Origin: Pseudomonas petrae
GTDB lineage: Bacteria > Pseudomonadota > Gammaproteobacteria > Pseudomonadales > Pseudomonadaceae
Direction of reading: 5' to 3'
Length of the DNA: 64,000 bases
NCBI RefSeq assembly: GCF_021728295.1
Contig: NZ_JAKJXE010000001.1
Coordinates: forward strand, 248,001 to 312,000
Position numbers and translations under genes: made by a program. The notes under the pieces are model-generated. The model did no database searches. It was given only the letters and a program-made list of their open reading frames with translations, and was not told the origin of the DNA. Below are positions 1 through 9,421 of the stretch, one piece after another (the first letter of the stretch is position 1; every line of letters begins with the position of its first letter).

Positions 1-1635
1 TGGCTGACCGACCTGAAATTGAAGACCAAGCTCCTTTCGGCTTTCTGCCTGTGTGCGCTGATCACCGTGGTAGTGGGTGTGCTGGGGCAGAGCGGTATCT
101 CGCGGCTGTACGATCTGTTTGAAAACACGGTGAGCGACAATCTGGTATCGATCGCCAAAGTCGATTCGGTGAAGGCTAACGTCATCGCCACCAACCGCGA
201 CTTTTTCAAGGCCATCGGACTGAGCGCGCTCAAGGCCAACCCGGACGACATCAACGCGGCAATCCAGTCACTGAAAGAAAACCAGGCCCAGGCCGAGACG
301 GACTTCAAGACTTACCGCGCCACGCCGCTCGATGCGGATGAAAAAGCCGCAGGCGATGACTTCGAACGCGACTGGGCCGCTTATATCAGCGCCGCCCTCA
401 ATGCGCTGTCTGTGGCGCAGAGCGGCGACCTCGAGCAAGCCAGCAAATTGGCTGCCACCAGCGTGACGCCCAGCTATCGCAAGACCATGGGCGAACTGAA
501 ACTCATGATCGAATCCAACATGCGCCAGGCCAACGAACAGGCACAGGCCGGGATTGAAACCGACACTCAGGTGACGTGGGTTCTGATCATCGGTTCGCTG
601 ATAGCGGTGGTGTGCGCCATTGCGTTGGGGCTGATCGTCACACGAATGATCACCCGGCCGATCTATCAATCGGTGGCAAGCGCCACCCGGGTGGCGGACG
701 GTGATCTGAGTCAGGCCATCCAGGTCGGCGGCCAGGACGAAACCGGGCAATTGCTCAAGGCGCTGTCCAACATGCAGGGCAGCCTCAAGGGCACCGTTCA
801 GCAGATCGCAACCGCGTCGGATCAACTGGCGGCCGCGGCTGAAGAACTGACCATGGTGACCGACGACAGCACACGCGGGCTGATGCGTCAGAACGATGAA
901 ATTCAGCAAGCCGCAACGGCCGTCAACGAGATGACCGCCGCAGTGGAAGAAGTGGCGCGCAACGCTGCAAGCGCTTCGCAGGTATCGGCGCAGACTTCCG
1001 AAGACGCCATCAAGGGCCAGCAACAAGTGCAGCAGGCTGTCACCGCAATGAACACCATGACCGTGGAAATCACCGAATCGACCCACCGCGTCGAAGCGCT
1101 GGCCGGACAGATCCGCGACATCACCAAAGTGCTCGACGTGATCCGCGGGATCGCCGAGCAGACCAACCTGCTGGCGCTCAACGCCGCCATCGAAGCGGCC
1201 CGCGCCGGCGAGCAGGGCCGGGGCTTTGCGGTGGTGGCGGACGAAGTACGTGCCCTCGCCCACCGCACTCAAACCTCCACCGGCGAAATCGAATCGATGA
1301 TCACCAAGGTGCGCAATGGCGCCGACGAAGCCGTGCAGGCCATGGGCAAGAGTCAGGCGATCGCCGTGCATACCCAATCCTTGGCCACCGAAGCCGGCCA
1401 CGCACTGGAACGCATCAGCGAAGGCGTCAGCCAGATGAACGAACGCAACCTGGTGATCGCCAGCGCGGCAGAAGAACAGGCACAAGTGGCCCGTGAGGTG
1501 GACCGCAATCTGGTGAACATCCAGGACCTGTCGACCCAAACCGCAGCGGGGGCGAATCAGACCAGCGCGTCGAGTCAGGCGCTGTCGCGGCTGGCCGTTT
1601 CCTTCCACTCCATGGTGGGCAAATTCACGCTGTAA
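1..1635 (+). CDS. Methyl-accepting chemotaxis protein (5' end outside window)
   Basis: Membrane chemoreceptor that passes ligand binding to the CheA/CheW signalling array. The frame is open from base 1 and reads W-L-T-D-L-K before a TTG at 19, so the true start lies upstream. In order it shows a hydrophobic N-terminal segment (about codons 12-30), a helical ligand-binding region of the four-helix-bundle type to about codon 190, a second membrane segment with the core WVLIIGSLIAVVCAIALGL, a HAMP-like linker, and a long alpha-helical cytoplasmic domain. The signalling tip EQTNLLALNAAIEAARAGE (around bases 1155-1211) is the family hallmark. The ligand cannot be read from the sequence. No chemotaxis operon surrounds it; the next gene is mqo. 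The C-terminus is complete and ends in KFTL, without the pentapeptide that tethers CheR/CheB in some receptors. Confidence 0.95.
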   Translation, partial: WLTDLKLKTKLLSAFCLCALITVVVGVLGQSGISRLYDLFENTVSDNLVSIAKVDSVKANVIATNRDFFKAIGLSALKANPDDINAAIQSLKENQAQAETDFKTYRATPLDADEKAAGDDFERDWAAYISAALNALSVAQSGDLEQASKLAATSVTPSYRKTMGELKLMIESNMRQANEQAQAGIETDTQVTWVLIIGSLIAVVCAIALGLIVTRMITRPIYQSVASATRVADGDLSQAIQVGGQDETGQLLKALSNMQGSLKGTVQQIATASDQLAAAAEELTMVTDDSTRGLMRQNDEIQQAATAVNEMTAAVEEVARNAASASQVSAQTSEDAIKGQQQVQQAVTAMNTMTVEITESTHRVEALAGQIRDITKVLDVIRGIAEQTNLLALNAAIEAARAGEQGRGFAVVADEVRALAHRTQTSTGEIESMITKVRNGADEAVQAMGKSQAIAVHTQSLATEAGHALERISEGVSQMNERNLVIASAAEEQAQVAREVDRNLVNIQDLSTQTAAGANQTSASSQALSRLAVSFHSMVGKFTL

Positions 1636-1714
1636 CCGGCGCGGCGTTCCGGCCCCCGGCCAGCCAATCGCCACCCTGAGACAAAATGGCGTATTGACTA
1701 GTTTGCCACCCGAT

Positions 1715-1742
1715 TTGTCGAAAATGACATTTCGGGTACAAT
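1715..1742 (+). promoter_or_regulatory. Candidate sigma-70 promoter of mqo leader
   Basis: TTGTCG at 1715-1720 and TACAAT at 1737-1742 are separated by 16 bp, a good vegetative promoter match. Transcription from here would begin near 1749 and give mqo a leader of about 265 nt. Inferred from sequence only. Confidence 0.5.
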
Positions 1743-1750
1743 CCCCGCCC

Positions 1751-1787
1751 GCCGCAGGGGATGGACCTGATGACCAGGTCCTGCGGC
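1751..1787 (+). other. Stable hairpin in the long leader of mqo
   Basis: GGACCTG (1763-1769) pairs with CAGGTCC (1775-1781) around the loop ATGAC. The outer arms GCCGCA (1751-1756) and TGCGGC (1782-1787) pair beyond a six-base bulge. The hairpin lies just after the predicted transcription start. No U-tract follows, so it is not a plain terminator. It may stabilise the transcript or mark a small RNA. The stretch 1636-2013 holds no supported gene besides this and the promoter. Confidence 0.45.
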
Positions 1788-2013
1788 AGATGATGTTTAC
1801 TCAAGCTGCTGATTCCAATGATCGAATAAAAAGCACAGCACCGAGGGACATAGAACACGAGGCCGACCTTTTCACTGGCCTCTTGACCCTTCCTCCTCGT
1901 TTTCCGAGAGCGAAGCCTGTCTGACGTTCGCGCCGCACGCTGGCGCCCGGCACTGCAGGACGTTGCGCGACGAATGCTGCAGGCGGATAACTTTCTATCT
2001 ATTGGATGATTCG

Positions 2014-3654
2014 ATGTTCAAGAAAACGAGCACGGCTCTACTGGGCCTTGCGATTTCGGCCACCTTCCTGCAAGCCCACGCCGCAGAAAGCAAGAAAGTC
2101 GATGTACTGCTGATCGGCGGCGGCATCATGAGTTCGACCCTGGGCGTCTGGCTCAATGAACTCGAGCCGAGCTGGTCGATGGAAATGGTCGAGCGCCTGG
2201 ACGCCGTCGCCGAAGAAAGCTCCAACGGCTGGAACAACGCCGGTACCGGTCACTCCGGCCTCGCCGAGCTGAACTACACGCCTGAAGACAAAGACGGCAA
2301 GGTCAACATCTCCAAAGCCATCGAGATCAACGAAGCCTTCCAGGTCACCCGTCAGTTCCTGTCCTGGCAGGTCCGCCAGAGCGTCCTGAAGAACCCGCCT
2401 TCGTTCATCAACACCACACCGCACATGAGTTTTGTGTGGGGCGATGACAACATCAAATTCCTGAAAAAGCGTTATGACGCGCTGCAAGCCAGCCCCCTGT
2501 TCCGCCCGATGCAGTACTCCGAAGACCCGGCGCAGATCGCCAAGTGGGTCCCGCTGATGATGGAAGGCCGTGATCCTTCGCAGAAGCTGGCGACCACCTG
2601 GACGCCAATCGGCACCGACGTCAACTGGGGTGAAGTCACCCGTCAGTACGTGTCGTACCTGCAGACCCGCCCGAACTTCGATTTGAAGCTGTCCAGCGAA
2701 GTGAACGACATCACCCGCAACGACGACGGCTCGTGGCACGTTGAATACAAGAACCTGAAAGACGGCACCACCACCGCTACTGACGCCAAGTTCCTGTTCA
2801 TCGGTGCAGGCGGCGGCGCATTGAAGCTGCTGCAGAAATCCGGCGTTCCCGAGGCTCAGGAATACGCTGGCTTCCCGGTTGGCGGCTCGTTCCTGGTGAC
2901 CGAGAACCCGACCGTTGCCATGCAGCACATGGCCAAGGCCTACGGCATCGCCTCCACCGGCGCGCCGCCCATGTCGGTTCCGCACCTGGACACGCGTGTG
3001 CTGGACGGTAAGAGGGTGATCCTGTTTGGCCCGTTCGCCACCTTCTCCACCAAGTTCCTGAAAGAAGGTTCGTACCTGGACTTGTTCAGCAGCATGACCA
3101 CCCAAAACTTCTGGCCAATGACCAAGGTTGGCATCGAGCAGTATCCGCTGGTCGAGTACCTCGCCGGTCAGTTGATGCTGTCTGATGACGACCGCTTCAA
3201 GGCGCTGCAGGAATACTTCCCGCACGCCAGGAAAGAAGACTGGCGCCTGTGGCAAGCCGGTCAGCGCGTGCAGATCATCAAGCGTGACGCGGACAAGGGT
3301 GGCGTCCTGAAACTGGGCACCGAAGTCGTTTCCTCTCAGGACGGCACCATTGCTGCCCTGCTGGGCGCATCGCCAGGCGCGTCGACCGCTGCACCGATCA
3401 TGCTCAACGTTCTGGAAAAACTGTTCAAGACCCAGGTCGCGACGCCAGAGTGGCAAGCCAAGATCCATCAGATCGTGCCGAGCTATGGCACCAAGCTGAA
3501 TGACTCGCCAGCCGCTGTTCAGCAAGAGTGGAACTACACCGCCGAAGTGCTGCAACTGGGCAAACCGCCTGTGCTCGATCAGAGCGTCGGCACCAGCACT
3601 GTCGCGCCGGGCAAGCCTGCTGAAAGCAAGCCAGCCAGCGACATGGCGCTGTAA
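2014..3654 (+). CDS. mqo: Malate:quinone oxidoreductase
   Basis: FAD-dependent, membrane-associated oxidation of malate to oxaloacetate with electrons passed to the quinone pool; in pseudomonads this enzyme is central to the TCA cycle. The product is 546 residues, a little longer than the usual Mqo because of an N-terminal signal-like segment (residues 1-23, ending A-H-A-A). The FAD-binding motif [13 protein letters not shown] follows at about 30-42, then the Mqo-typical [20 protein letters not shown]. The ATG at 2014 is preferred to the in-frame upstream start at 1963 because it gives a clean signal peptide. The C-terminus ends in a low-complexity Pro/Ala/Ser tail. A strong terminator follows at 3701, so the gene looks monocistronic. 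Confidence 0.95.
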   Translation: MFKKTSTALLGLAISATFLQAHAAESKKVDVLLIGGGIMSSTLGVWLNELEPSWSMEMVERLDAVAEESSNGWNNAGTGHSGLAELNYTPEDKDGKVNISKAIEINEAFQVTRQFLSWQVRQSVLKNPPSFINTTPHMSFVWGDDNIKFLKKRYDALQASPLFRPMQYSEDPAQIAKWVPLMMEGRDPSQKLATTWTPIGTDVNWGEVTRQYVSYLQTRPNFDLKLSSEVNDITRNDDGSWHVEYKNLKDGTTTATDAKFLFIGAGGGALKLLQKSGVPEAQEYAGFPVGGSFLVTENPTVAMQHMAKAYGIASTGAPPMSVPHLDTRVLDGKRVILFGPFATFSTKFLKEGSYLDLFSSMTTQNFWPMTKVGIEQYPLVEYLAGQLMLSDDDRFKALQEYFPHARKEDWRLWQAGQRVQIIKRDADKGGVLKLGTEVVSSQDGTIAALLGASPGASTAAPIMLNVLEKLFKTQVATPEWQAKIHQIVPSYGTKLNDSPAAVQQEWNYTAEVLQLGKPPVLDQSVGTSTVAPGKPAESKPASDMAL

Positions 3655-3700
3655 CAACGCCTGACCGGTCGCGTCGATTCCGATGCGTCTGTTCACGAAA

Positions 3701-3731
3701 GCCACGAGACTATGCGTCTCGTGGCTTTTTT
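3701..3731 (+). terminator. Rho-independent terminator after mqo
   Basis: A perfect 10-bp stem, GCCACGAGAC/GTCTCGTGGC, with loop TATGC is followed by six T residues. It lies 46 bp after the mqo stop codon. Confidence 0.9.
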
Positions 3732-3858
3732 ATTGCCCGTTGATCAGCCCGACGGCCGCCCGACGCGCGTGATGGCATTCATCAGCGCTGATGACGTGAA
3801 AATGAACGGCAAGCGGTTGCGTTGTGTCCACCCTCTAGAGCCAACAGGGAGAAAAGCA

Positions 3859-4170
3859 ATGGACGCTCAGAACACTGAAGTGCTGAGGAACGTTGTCGTC
3901 ATCGGAGGCTCGCAAGGTGCGAAGCAAGCCCTGCGTATCCTCCTCGCCGGACTGCCGGCAGATTTCGCCGCCGCCGTATTGATCGTGATTCACACAAACC
4001 CGTCAGGTCCGGACTACATGGCGTCGGTGCTCGGTCGCTACTCAACGTTGCCTGTCGGCTACGGTGAGGAAGGCGAGCCGGTGCTGCCGGGCCGGAGGTC
4101 GAGCGCGCAGCTGTGGGCGGAAGAAATGGGGGGCGCGCTGATCAACGCGGTCGGCAGCATCCACAGCTGA
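3859..4170 (+). pseudogene. Truncated CheB-like methylesterase domain
   Basis: The 103-residue frame starts at an ATG with a good ribosome binding site (GGGAGA). About 75 residues match the N-terminal half of the CheB catalytic domain: VVVIGGSQGAKQALRILLAG contains the nucleophile serine position, VLIVIHTNPSGPDYM the catalytic histidine position, and EEGEPVLPG the strand that normally leads into the Y-L-A-P-P-D region. After that the similarity stops. The last 20 or so residues are not recognised and the catalytic aspartate region is absent. A full CheB domain has about 180-190 residues, so this is probably a deletion remnant of a stand-alone CheB-like protein. No frameshifted continuation is visible in the other frames. 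It lies 18 bp upstream of the diguanylate cyclase gene and may be co-transcribed with it. Confidence 0.65.
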
Positions 4171-4188
4171 CATGTCTACAGGAGGTCA

Positions 4189-5772
4189 ATGAGCATGCCA
4201 GGAGGCGAACAGCATCCACCGCCGTCAGGCGCCTTCGATCTATTGGATCTGGGCCCGGGACGGAACACGGCCGTCTTTCGCCTCACCCTTGCGTTCATGA
4301 TTCTGGTGCTGCTGACGTTCATCTCGGTCGAGGGGTGGCGCGCCTGGCGCGATTACAACCACGCCTACGCCTTCGCCCGGGACTCGGTCACCAATCTGGC
4401 GCGTGCCACGGCGCAGCACGCAGAGGACGCCATCCGGCAGGTCGACATCCTCACGTACACCCTGGGCGAGCGGGTCGAGGGCGATGGCTTGGCCAACATC
4501 GATGTCCCGCGCATCCATGCACTGATGGTGCAGCAATCGAGGCTCATGCCTCAGCTCCACGGGCTGTTCATTTATGGCGCCGACGGACGATGGATCGCCA
4601 CGGACAAGGACGTGACCCCGGACACCGCAAATAACGCCGATCGGGACTACTTCAACTATCACCGCACCCACACCGATCACCGCGTGCGCATCAGCAATGT
4701 GGTCAAAAGCCGATCCAACGGCGAGCTGATCATCCCGGTCTCCCGACGGCTGAATAACGCTGACGGCTCGTTCGCGGGCGTGCTGCTGGGGACCATCAAG
4801 CTCAGCTACTTCATGGATTATTACGGCGACTTCAAGATTGATGATCGCGGCGCGCTGGTGCTGGCGATGCGTGACGGCACTATCCTGGTCAGGCGCCCGT
4901 TCATGGATTCCGTGGTGGGACAAAGCCTGGCCGACAGCGAGATCTTCAAACGCTATCTGCCGACCGCCAACGAAGGTGTCGCGCAAGTCAAAGCCGTCGT
5001 TGACGGCACGTACCGGTTGTACGCCTTTCGTGCGCTGTCGAGTTATCCGCTGGTGGTCGAAGCAGGGCTGTCGAGAGAATCCTTCGTCGGGCCGTGGCGT
5101 CGCGACCTGCTCAAGTCCGGACTCGTGCTGTTGGTCCTGATCGCCGGGTTTATCGGATTTGCCTTCATCGTGCTCACCCAGTTGCGCGGCCGCATGGCCA
5201 TGGAGAGCGAGATTCGCCTCGCCCATCAGGCAGTCAGAGACATGGCTTTGACGGACAGCCTGACCAGACTGGGCAACCGGCGGCGCCTCGACATGGCGCT
5301 CAACAGCGAGATCGGCCGCGCAAAACGGCAGCGCTACCCGCTCGCGTTGATCATGCTCGACATCGATTACTTCAAGCGCTTGAACGACCGCTACGGCCAT
5401 GCGGCAGGTGACGACTGTCTCCAGCAGGTCGCCCAGGCCATCAGCGGCGTGTTGAAACGGCCTGCGGACCTCGCCGTTCGCTACGGTGGCGAGGAATTCA
5501 CGGTGCTGCTTCCGGACACCGACATCCACGGCGCGGGCCGGCTCGCAGAGGACATCTTGCAGGCCATCAGGGCGCTCGCGCTGGAGCACGCCGATCATCC
5601 TGAGCAGATTGTCACCGCAAGCGCGGGCGTCACGGCCAGATTCCCTGCGCTGGAAGACACCACGCCTGCCGGCATGATCAAGGCGGCGGATGCTTATCTT
5701 TACTACGCGAAAAATAATGGTCGCAATCGTTGGTACGCGGATCAGCACACTCAAGCGAGCACGCAGGCATGA
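4189..5772 (+). CDS. Membrane sensor diguanylate cyclase (dCache-GGDEF)
   Basis: Predicted to make the second messenger cyclic di-GMP from two GTP. The 527-residue protein has one membrane segment at about 28-48, a periplasmic sensor region (about 50-300) of the dCache/PDC type with the motif ATDKDVTPDTANNADRDY, a second membrane segment at about 306-330, and a C-terminal GGDEF domain (about 350-515). The active-site loop GGEEF is at 433-437. An inhibitory-site motif RPAD sits at 424-427, five residues upstream as in feedback-inhibited cyclases. Both features indicate an active enzyme with product inhibition. There is no EAL domain. The start at 4189 has the ribosome binding site AGGAGG. The ligand is unknown. 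The gene follows the CheB-like remnant. Confidence 0.92.
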   Translation: MSMPGGEQHPPPSGAFDLLDLGPGRNTAVFRLTLAFMILVLLTFISVEGWRAWRDYNHAYAFARDSVTNLARATAQHAEDAIRQVDILTYTLGERVEGDGLANIDVPRIHALMVQQSRLMPQLHGLFIYGADGRWIATDKDVTPDTANNADRDYFNYHRTHTDHRVRISNVVKSRSNGELIIPVSRRLNNADGSFAGVLLGTIKLSYFMDYYGDFKIDDRGALVLAMRDGTILVRRPFMDSVVGQSLADSEIFKRYLPTANEGVAQVKAVVDGTYRLYAFRALSSYPLVVEAGLSRESFVGPWRRDLLKSGLVLLVLIAGFIGFAFIVLTQLRGRMAMESEIRLAHQAVRDMALTDSLTRLGNRRRLDMALNSEIGRAKRQRYPLALIMLDIDYFKRLNDRYGHAAGDDCLQQVAQAISGVLKRPADLAVRYGGEEFTVLLPDTDIHGAGRLAEDILQAIRALALEHADHPEQIVTASAGVTARFPALEDTTPAGMIKAADAYLYYAKNNGRNRWYADQHTQASTQA

Positions 5773-5857
5773 ACGACAGATTGGGCTGACTGGCCGGACG
5801 GCCGAGACGTGTGACAGGGAAGGCGTGGTGTTCTGGCGAATACTGGTGAATCAGATA

Positions 5858-5929
5858 TGTCCCCTGCAGGAATCGAACCTGCATCTAGCCCTTAGGAGGG
5901 GCTCGTTCTATCCGTTGAACTAAGAGGAC
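5858..5929 (-). tRNA. tRNA-Arg(CCT)
   Basis: The minus strand folds as a tRNA: acceptor stem GTCCTCT/AGGGGAC, T-arm GCAGGTTCGATTCCTGC, and anticodon stem AGCCC/GGGCT around the loop CTCCTAA, which gives anticodon CCT. The 3' CCA is not encoded (TAT follows). It closely resembles the Escherichia coli tRNA-Arg(CCU). Confidence 0.95.
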
Positions 5930-6216
5930 ACCAAAACAGACGGCGTGCATCTTAACGACAAGGCGCTGGCTTGTCATGTCGTCATTATCAACGGGATCTG
6001 TAAGACGCTGCCTGCCGGTCACATCATAGCGCTATCGTGCAGAATGCAACGACGGCCATCGTCCGTATTGCAAAACGCAACCCTACAATCCGCAAAATCC
6101 TGTTTATGCTATTGATTTATATAAGATTTATTTGCTTTCAAGGTTGGCATGCAGACTGCACTATTCTTATTCGCGAACCACTCCTCTGAACACCGTCCCC
6201 CGCGAAGGTACCCGAG

Positions 6217-6465
6217 ATGAACATGACACTGTCCCTGCTCAACGCTGCCGCGCTTGTCGCATTGGTCGCCTTCCACTTCCAGGATGATGGCAGCAAGTCA
6301 GAGGCCGTGAAATCAGAGAGCGTCGCCGTTCAGGCTCAGCCTCATCACCTGATGCAACAGACGCCACGGTTTGCAGCCATGACAAGTCAGGGCACAGAAG
6401 CCATTCTGGCCCACGAGAATGAAGAAGCCGTGCCGGTTACTCGCTCGGAACGCTGGGTGTTTTGA
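6217..6465 (+). CDS. Small conserved hypothetical protein
   Basis: An 82-residue product that I cannot assign. The N-terminus (residues 2-21) is hydrophobic, MTLSLLNAAALVALVAFHF, and could be a membrane anchor or uncleaved signal. The rest is polar with several Gln, Glu and Ser residues and ends in ERWVF. The ATG at 6217 is preceded by GAAGG. The next small gene at 6541 is on the same strand 75 bp downstream, so the two may be co-transcribed. Confidence 0.6.
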   Translation: MNMTLSLLNAAALVALVAFHFQDDGSKSEAVKSESVAVQAQPHHLMQQTPRFAAMTSQGTEAILAHENEEAVPVTRSERWVF

Positions 6466-6540
6466 TCGGCAGTTGCTGATCAGCCACTGCATCGGCTCCG
6501 ACGCGCCCTTCGTCATAGAGCACCCCATTAGAGAGCAGCC

Positions 6541-6738
6541 ATGTCCAAAGCAGCAATTTCGTTCCTGATCCTGGCCCTGATGGCCCTCGCCGCAGACCAA
6601 CTGCTGGTTCCGTCAATGGAAACCATAAGTACCCTGGCGAAAGCAGCTGCAGGGATTTTTGTCAGCCTGTTCGTGGCAGCGCTGTTCGTGGGACGCCGCA
6701 TCAAGTTCGATCCAGTCTTGCGCCAGGCCAAGCCCTGA
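6541..6738 (+). CDS. Small two-helix membrane protein
   Basis: A 65-residue product with two hydrophobic segments, ISFLILALMALAADQLLV (about 6-23) and AAAGIFVSLFVAALFVG (about 35-51), followed by a basic tail RRIKFDPVLRQAKP. It looks like a small inner-membrane protein of unknown function. The start follows GAGAGCAGCC. Nothing in the sequence points to a specific role; its neighbours are a second small protein and amrZ. Confidence 0.65.
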   Translation: MSKAAISFLILALMALAADQLLVPSMETISTLAKAAAGIFVSLFVAALFVGRRIKFDPVLRQAKP

Positions 6739-7185
6739 GCCTTGTCAGCCCTTCGCCAGCGCCTTGATGTCTCCTTGCTGGCCGGGCACACGTCATCCGC
6801 CGCCTTTCCGGCAGCTGGGCTCAAGCCAGAGCGGCGATGCCGCAACAGACCCTTCGTCTCTTTGTTGAGTCCCTCCTCGTATTATTCTCACTCTCCCACT
6901 ACGCTGAGGACAGATAGCCATCACGGCGCTTGCCCAGCACCGTAAGGGTGATCAGCTTTCCAGTTTGCAAACCAGAACGCATTTCGGATAATTGGTGCTG
7001 GCTAAAAGCCTTTATCTAGTTCAATATTTGTCACACATTTGACGCCAAGGATTCGACGCATTGATGCAGGATGGCGATCCTTTCTGCGGGTTGGTTGAAC
7101 ATTTCGTCCAAAAGACAGTCAGAGCATGACATCTGCGGCCTAATGCAAGAACCGCCTCTCTCTTTGAACTAATTCGGTTAAATAT
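6739..7185. other. Intergenic region upstream of amrZ
   Basis: 447 bp without a supported gene. The second half is AT-rich and presumably holds the amrZ promoter. I could not find a convincing AlgU/sigma-22 promoter (GAACTT-N16-TCTNA) at a suitable distance. Confidence 0.5.
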
Positions 7186-7512
7186 ATGAGCCCTATGAAA
7201 CAGGCCAATTATTCCAGTCGCACCGCTGACAAGTTCGTAGTTCGTCTACCGGAAGGCATGCGCGAGCGTATTGCGGACGTCGCCAAACAGCACCACCGCA
7301 GCATGAACTCGGAAATCATTGCACGTATTGAGCAGAGTCTGATTCAAGAAGGCGCGCTGGGTGATGAGCCAAGTCTGCGTCTGGACAGCCCGGAGCTTTC
7401 GCTTCACGAACGCGAGCTGCTGCAGCGGTTCCGTCAGTTGGCTCACCGCCAACAGAACGCGCTGGTTTCCCTGATTGCACATGACACTAGCCTGGCAAAC
7501 GACGACGAATAA
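7186..7512 (+). CDS. amrZ: Ribbon-helix-helix transcription factor AmrZ
   Basis: DNA-binding regulator of the Arc/MetJ ribbon-helix-helix type that in Pseudomonas controls alginate, motility and cyclic di-GMP genes. The 108-residue product matches AmrZ (AlgZ) nearly end to end: a short variable N-terminus, then [20 protein letters not shown] with the DNA-contacting beta strand, [17 protein letters not shown] forming the two helices, and a C-terminal tetramerisation part with [20 protein letters not shown]. The start is placed by alignment with the known protein; the ribosome binding site is weak. The gene is monocistronic, with a terminator at 7534. The diguanylate cyclase 1.4 kb upstream is a plausible but unproven target. 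Confidence 0.95.
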   Translation: MSPMKQANYSSRTADKFVVRLPEGMRERIADVAKQHHRSMNSEIIARIEQSLIQEGALGDEPSLRLDSPELSLHERELLQRFRQLAHRQQNALVSLIAHDTSLANDDE

Positions 7513-7533
7513 GTCGTTTAAACCAGAGACTTG

Positions 7534-7559
7534 AAAGCCAGCGCTCTGCTGGCTTTTTT
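7534..7559 (+). terminator. Terminator after amrZ
   Basis: Stem GCCAGC/GCTGGC (7537-7542 and 7548-7553) with loop GCTCT, flanked by AAA and a run of T residues. Confidence 0.9.
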
Positions 7560-7615
7560 GTGCCTGAAATCTAATGACTTCATTGTTTCCGACGCATTAA
7601 AAGGTTTCGCGCACA

Positions 7616-7642
7616 TAAAAAAACCGCCCTGAAGGCGGTTTT
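7616..7642 (-). terminator. Terminator after mgtE
   Basis: AACCGCC/GGCGGTT stem (7622-7628 and 7634-7640) with loop CTGAA. On the minus strand it is followed by a run of seven T residues, just beyond the mgtE stop codon. Confidence 0.9.
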
Positions 7643-7657
7643 GATTGAAGCGTGTGG

Positions 7658-9100
7658 TTAGAGCAAAAACACGGTCGCCAATCCGAGAAAGATAAAGAAC
7701 CCGCCACTGTCGGTCATGGCCGTGATCATCACACTGGCGCCCATCGCCGGATCGCGACCGAACCGGGCCAGGGTCATCGGGATCAGCACGCCCATCAACG
7801 CTGCCAACAGCAGATTCAATGTCATGGCGACGGTCATCACCACCCCAAGGGACCAGCTGTGGTACAGCAGATAAGCGACGATCCCTATCACCCCGCCCCA
7901 CACCAGACCGTTGATGAGCGCGACACCCAGCTCCTTGCGCATTAGGCGTGAGGTGTTGCCGGTGCTGACCTGATCAAGGGCCATCGCCCGAACGATCATG
8001 GTGATGGTCTGGTTGCCGGAGTTGCCCCCAATCCCTGCCACGATCGGCATCAGCGCCGCGAGCGCCACCAGCTTCTCGATGGAGCCTTCGAACAGACCGA
8101 TCACCCGCGAGGCGAGAAAGGCGGTAATCAGGTTGACGGCCAGCCAGGACCAGCGGTTGCGCAGTGAACGCCAGACGGAGGCGAAGATGTCTTCTTCCTC
8201 CCGCAGACCCGCCATGTTGAGCACTTCGGTCTCGCTCTCCTCACGGATGAGGTCGACCATTTCATCGATGGTCAGACGGCCGATCAGCTTGCCGTTCTTG
8301 TCGACCACAGGGGAAGAAATCAAGTCGTAACGTTCAAATGCCTGGGCGGCTTCATACGCATCGCCATCAGGATGGAAGCTCACCGGGTCATTGGCCATGA
8401 CGTCTGACACCTGCTTCTCGGGGTCGTTGACCAGCAGACGCTTGATGGGCAGCACGCCCTTGAGCACGCCATCGGAGTCAACCACGAACAGTTTGTCGGT
8501 ATGACCGGGCAGCTCTTTCAGACGGCGCAGATAACGCAGAACGACTTCCAGGCTGACATCCTCACGGATGGTCACCATCTCGAAGTCCATCAGAGCCCCG
8601 ACCTGATCCTCGTCGTAGGACAGGGCAGAACGCACGCGCTCGCGCTGCTGGCTGTCCAGCGCCTCCATCAGCTCATGGACAACATCGCGCGGCAGCTCTG
8701 GCGCGAGGTCGGCCAGCTCGTCGGCGTCCATTTCCTTGGCGGCAGCGAGAAGCTCGTGATCGTCCATGTCGGCGATCAGGGTTTCCCGAACGGAGTCGGA
8801 CACTTCGAGAAGGATATCGCCGTCACGCTCGGCCTTCACCAGCTGCCAGACCGTCAGACGGTCTTCGAGGGGAAGTGCTTCCAGGATGTAGGCAACGTCG
8901 GCGGAGTGCAGGTCATCGAGCTTACGCTGCAGCTCGACGAGATTCTGCCGATGAACGAGGTTCTCGACACGATCCTGGTGCTGGCCTTCCTGACGGTGTG
9001 TCAGGTCTTCGACGATGCGCTGACGTTGCAGCAAGTCGATGACTTGGGCGAGACGATCCTGAAGGCTTTCCTGCGTCTTTTTTACTTCGATTTGGGTCAT
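7658..9100 (-). CDS. mgtE: Magnesium transporter MgtE
   Basis: Inner-membrane Mg2+ channel/transporter gated by cytoplasmic magnesium. The 480-residue product has the normal layout: an N-terminal superhelical domain (about 40-165) with VVHELMEALDSQQRERV, a tandem CBS pair (about 170-295), and a C-terminal membrane domain with five helices. The conserved pore segments PIVAGIGGNSGNQTITMIVR and PAMGASVMITAMTDSGGFF are present. The start ATG is followed by MTQIEVKKTQESLQDR. The gene stands alone on its strand. Its upstream region (to 9421) shows a TATGAT at 9239-9244 that could be a -10 element but no good -35, and no recognisable magnesium riboswitch. Confidence 0.95.
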   Translation of the reverse strand: MTQIEVKKTQESLQDRLAQVIDLLQRQRIVEDLTHRQEGQHQDRVENLVHRQNLVELQRKLDDLHSADVAYILEALPLEDRLTVWQLVKAERDGDILLEVSDSVRETLIADMDDHELLAAAKEMDADELADLAPELPRDVVHELMEALDSQQRERVRSALSYDEDQVGALMDFEMVTIREDVSLEVVLRYLRRLKELPGHTDKLFVVDSDGVLKGVLPIKRLLVNDPEKQVSDVMANDPVSFHPDGDAYEAAQAFERYDLISSPVVDKNGKLIGRLTIDEMVDLIREESETEVLNMAGLREEEDIFASVWRSLRNRWSWLAVNLITAFLASRVIGLFEGSIEKLVALAALMPIVAGIGGNSGNQTITMIVRAMALDQVSTGNTSRLMRKELGVALINGLVWGGVIGIVAYLLYHSWSLGVVMTVAMTLNLLLAALMGVLIPMTLARFGRDPAMGASVMITAMTDSGGFFIFLGLATVFLL

Positions 9101-9421
9101 AGGCGAACTCCACTCCCAGCAGTGGAACCCGCCAGAAGATCAATCAGTCGATTCTTGATTGGTGAAACTTAGTGTTGAGTTGCTACTGGGTAAGTCCATG
9201 GAGGTAGTCCACAAGCCCCGGCGGGGCTGACGGGCGCAATCATACACCGCCTGCCGTGACGGGAGGCTAAAAATTCAACGTGAAACAATCGGTTGCAACA
9301 CAACGTTAACCGCTGTCCGAGTCACTGATATCACCCCGTCATATCCGGTGAACAAAACCCGCTCGCCGTGAGAAATCCTCATCGCTACCCTTGCCGGACA
9401 TTGGTCAGGGAGGACGTTGCG
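9101..9421. other. Divergent intergenic region mgtE / DUF4124 gene
   Basis: About 320 bp. It holds a GC-rich inverted repeat, AGCCCCGGCGGGGCT (9214-9228), and the candidate mgtE -10 element. No gene is supported here. Confidence 0.4.

Noticed and set aside
268..1674. Long frame on the minus strand across the chemoreceptor
   Set aside because: It mirrors the GC-rich codon pattern of the real gene and matches no family; the plus-strand chemoreceptor explains the region.
2038..3705. 555-codon minus-strand frame over mqo
   Set aside because: Antisense shadow of a conserved enzyme; no domain or ribosome site supports it.
6739..6945. Short plus-strand frames after the small membrane protein gene
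   Set aside because: Low-complexity Ser/Pro-rich translations, no ribosome site and no conservation signal visible.
7160..7185. AlgU (sigma-22) promoter right before amrZ
   Set aside because: GAACTA occurs but the -10 would fall past the start codon.
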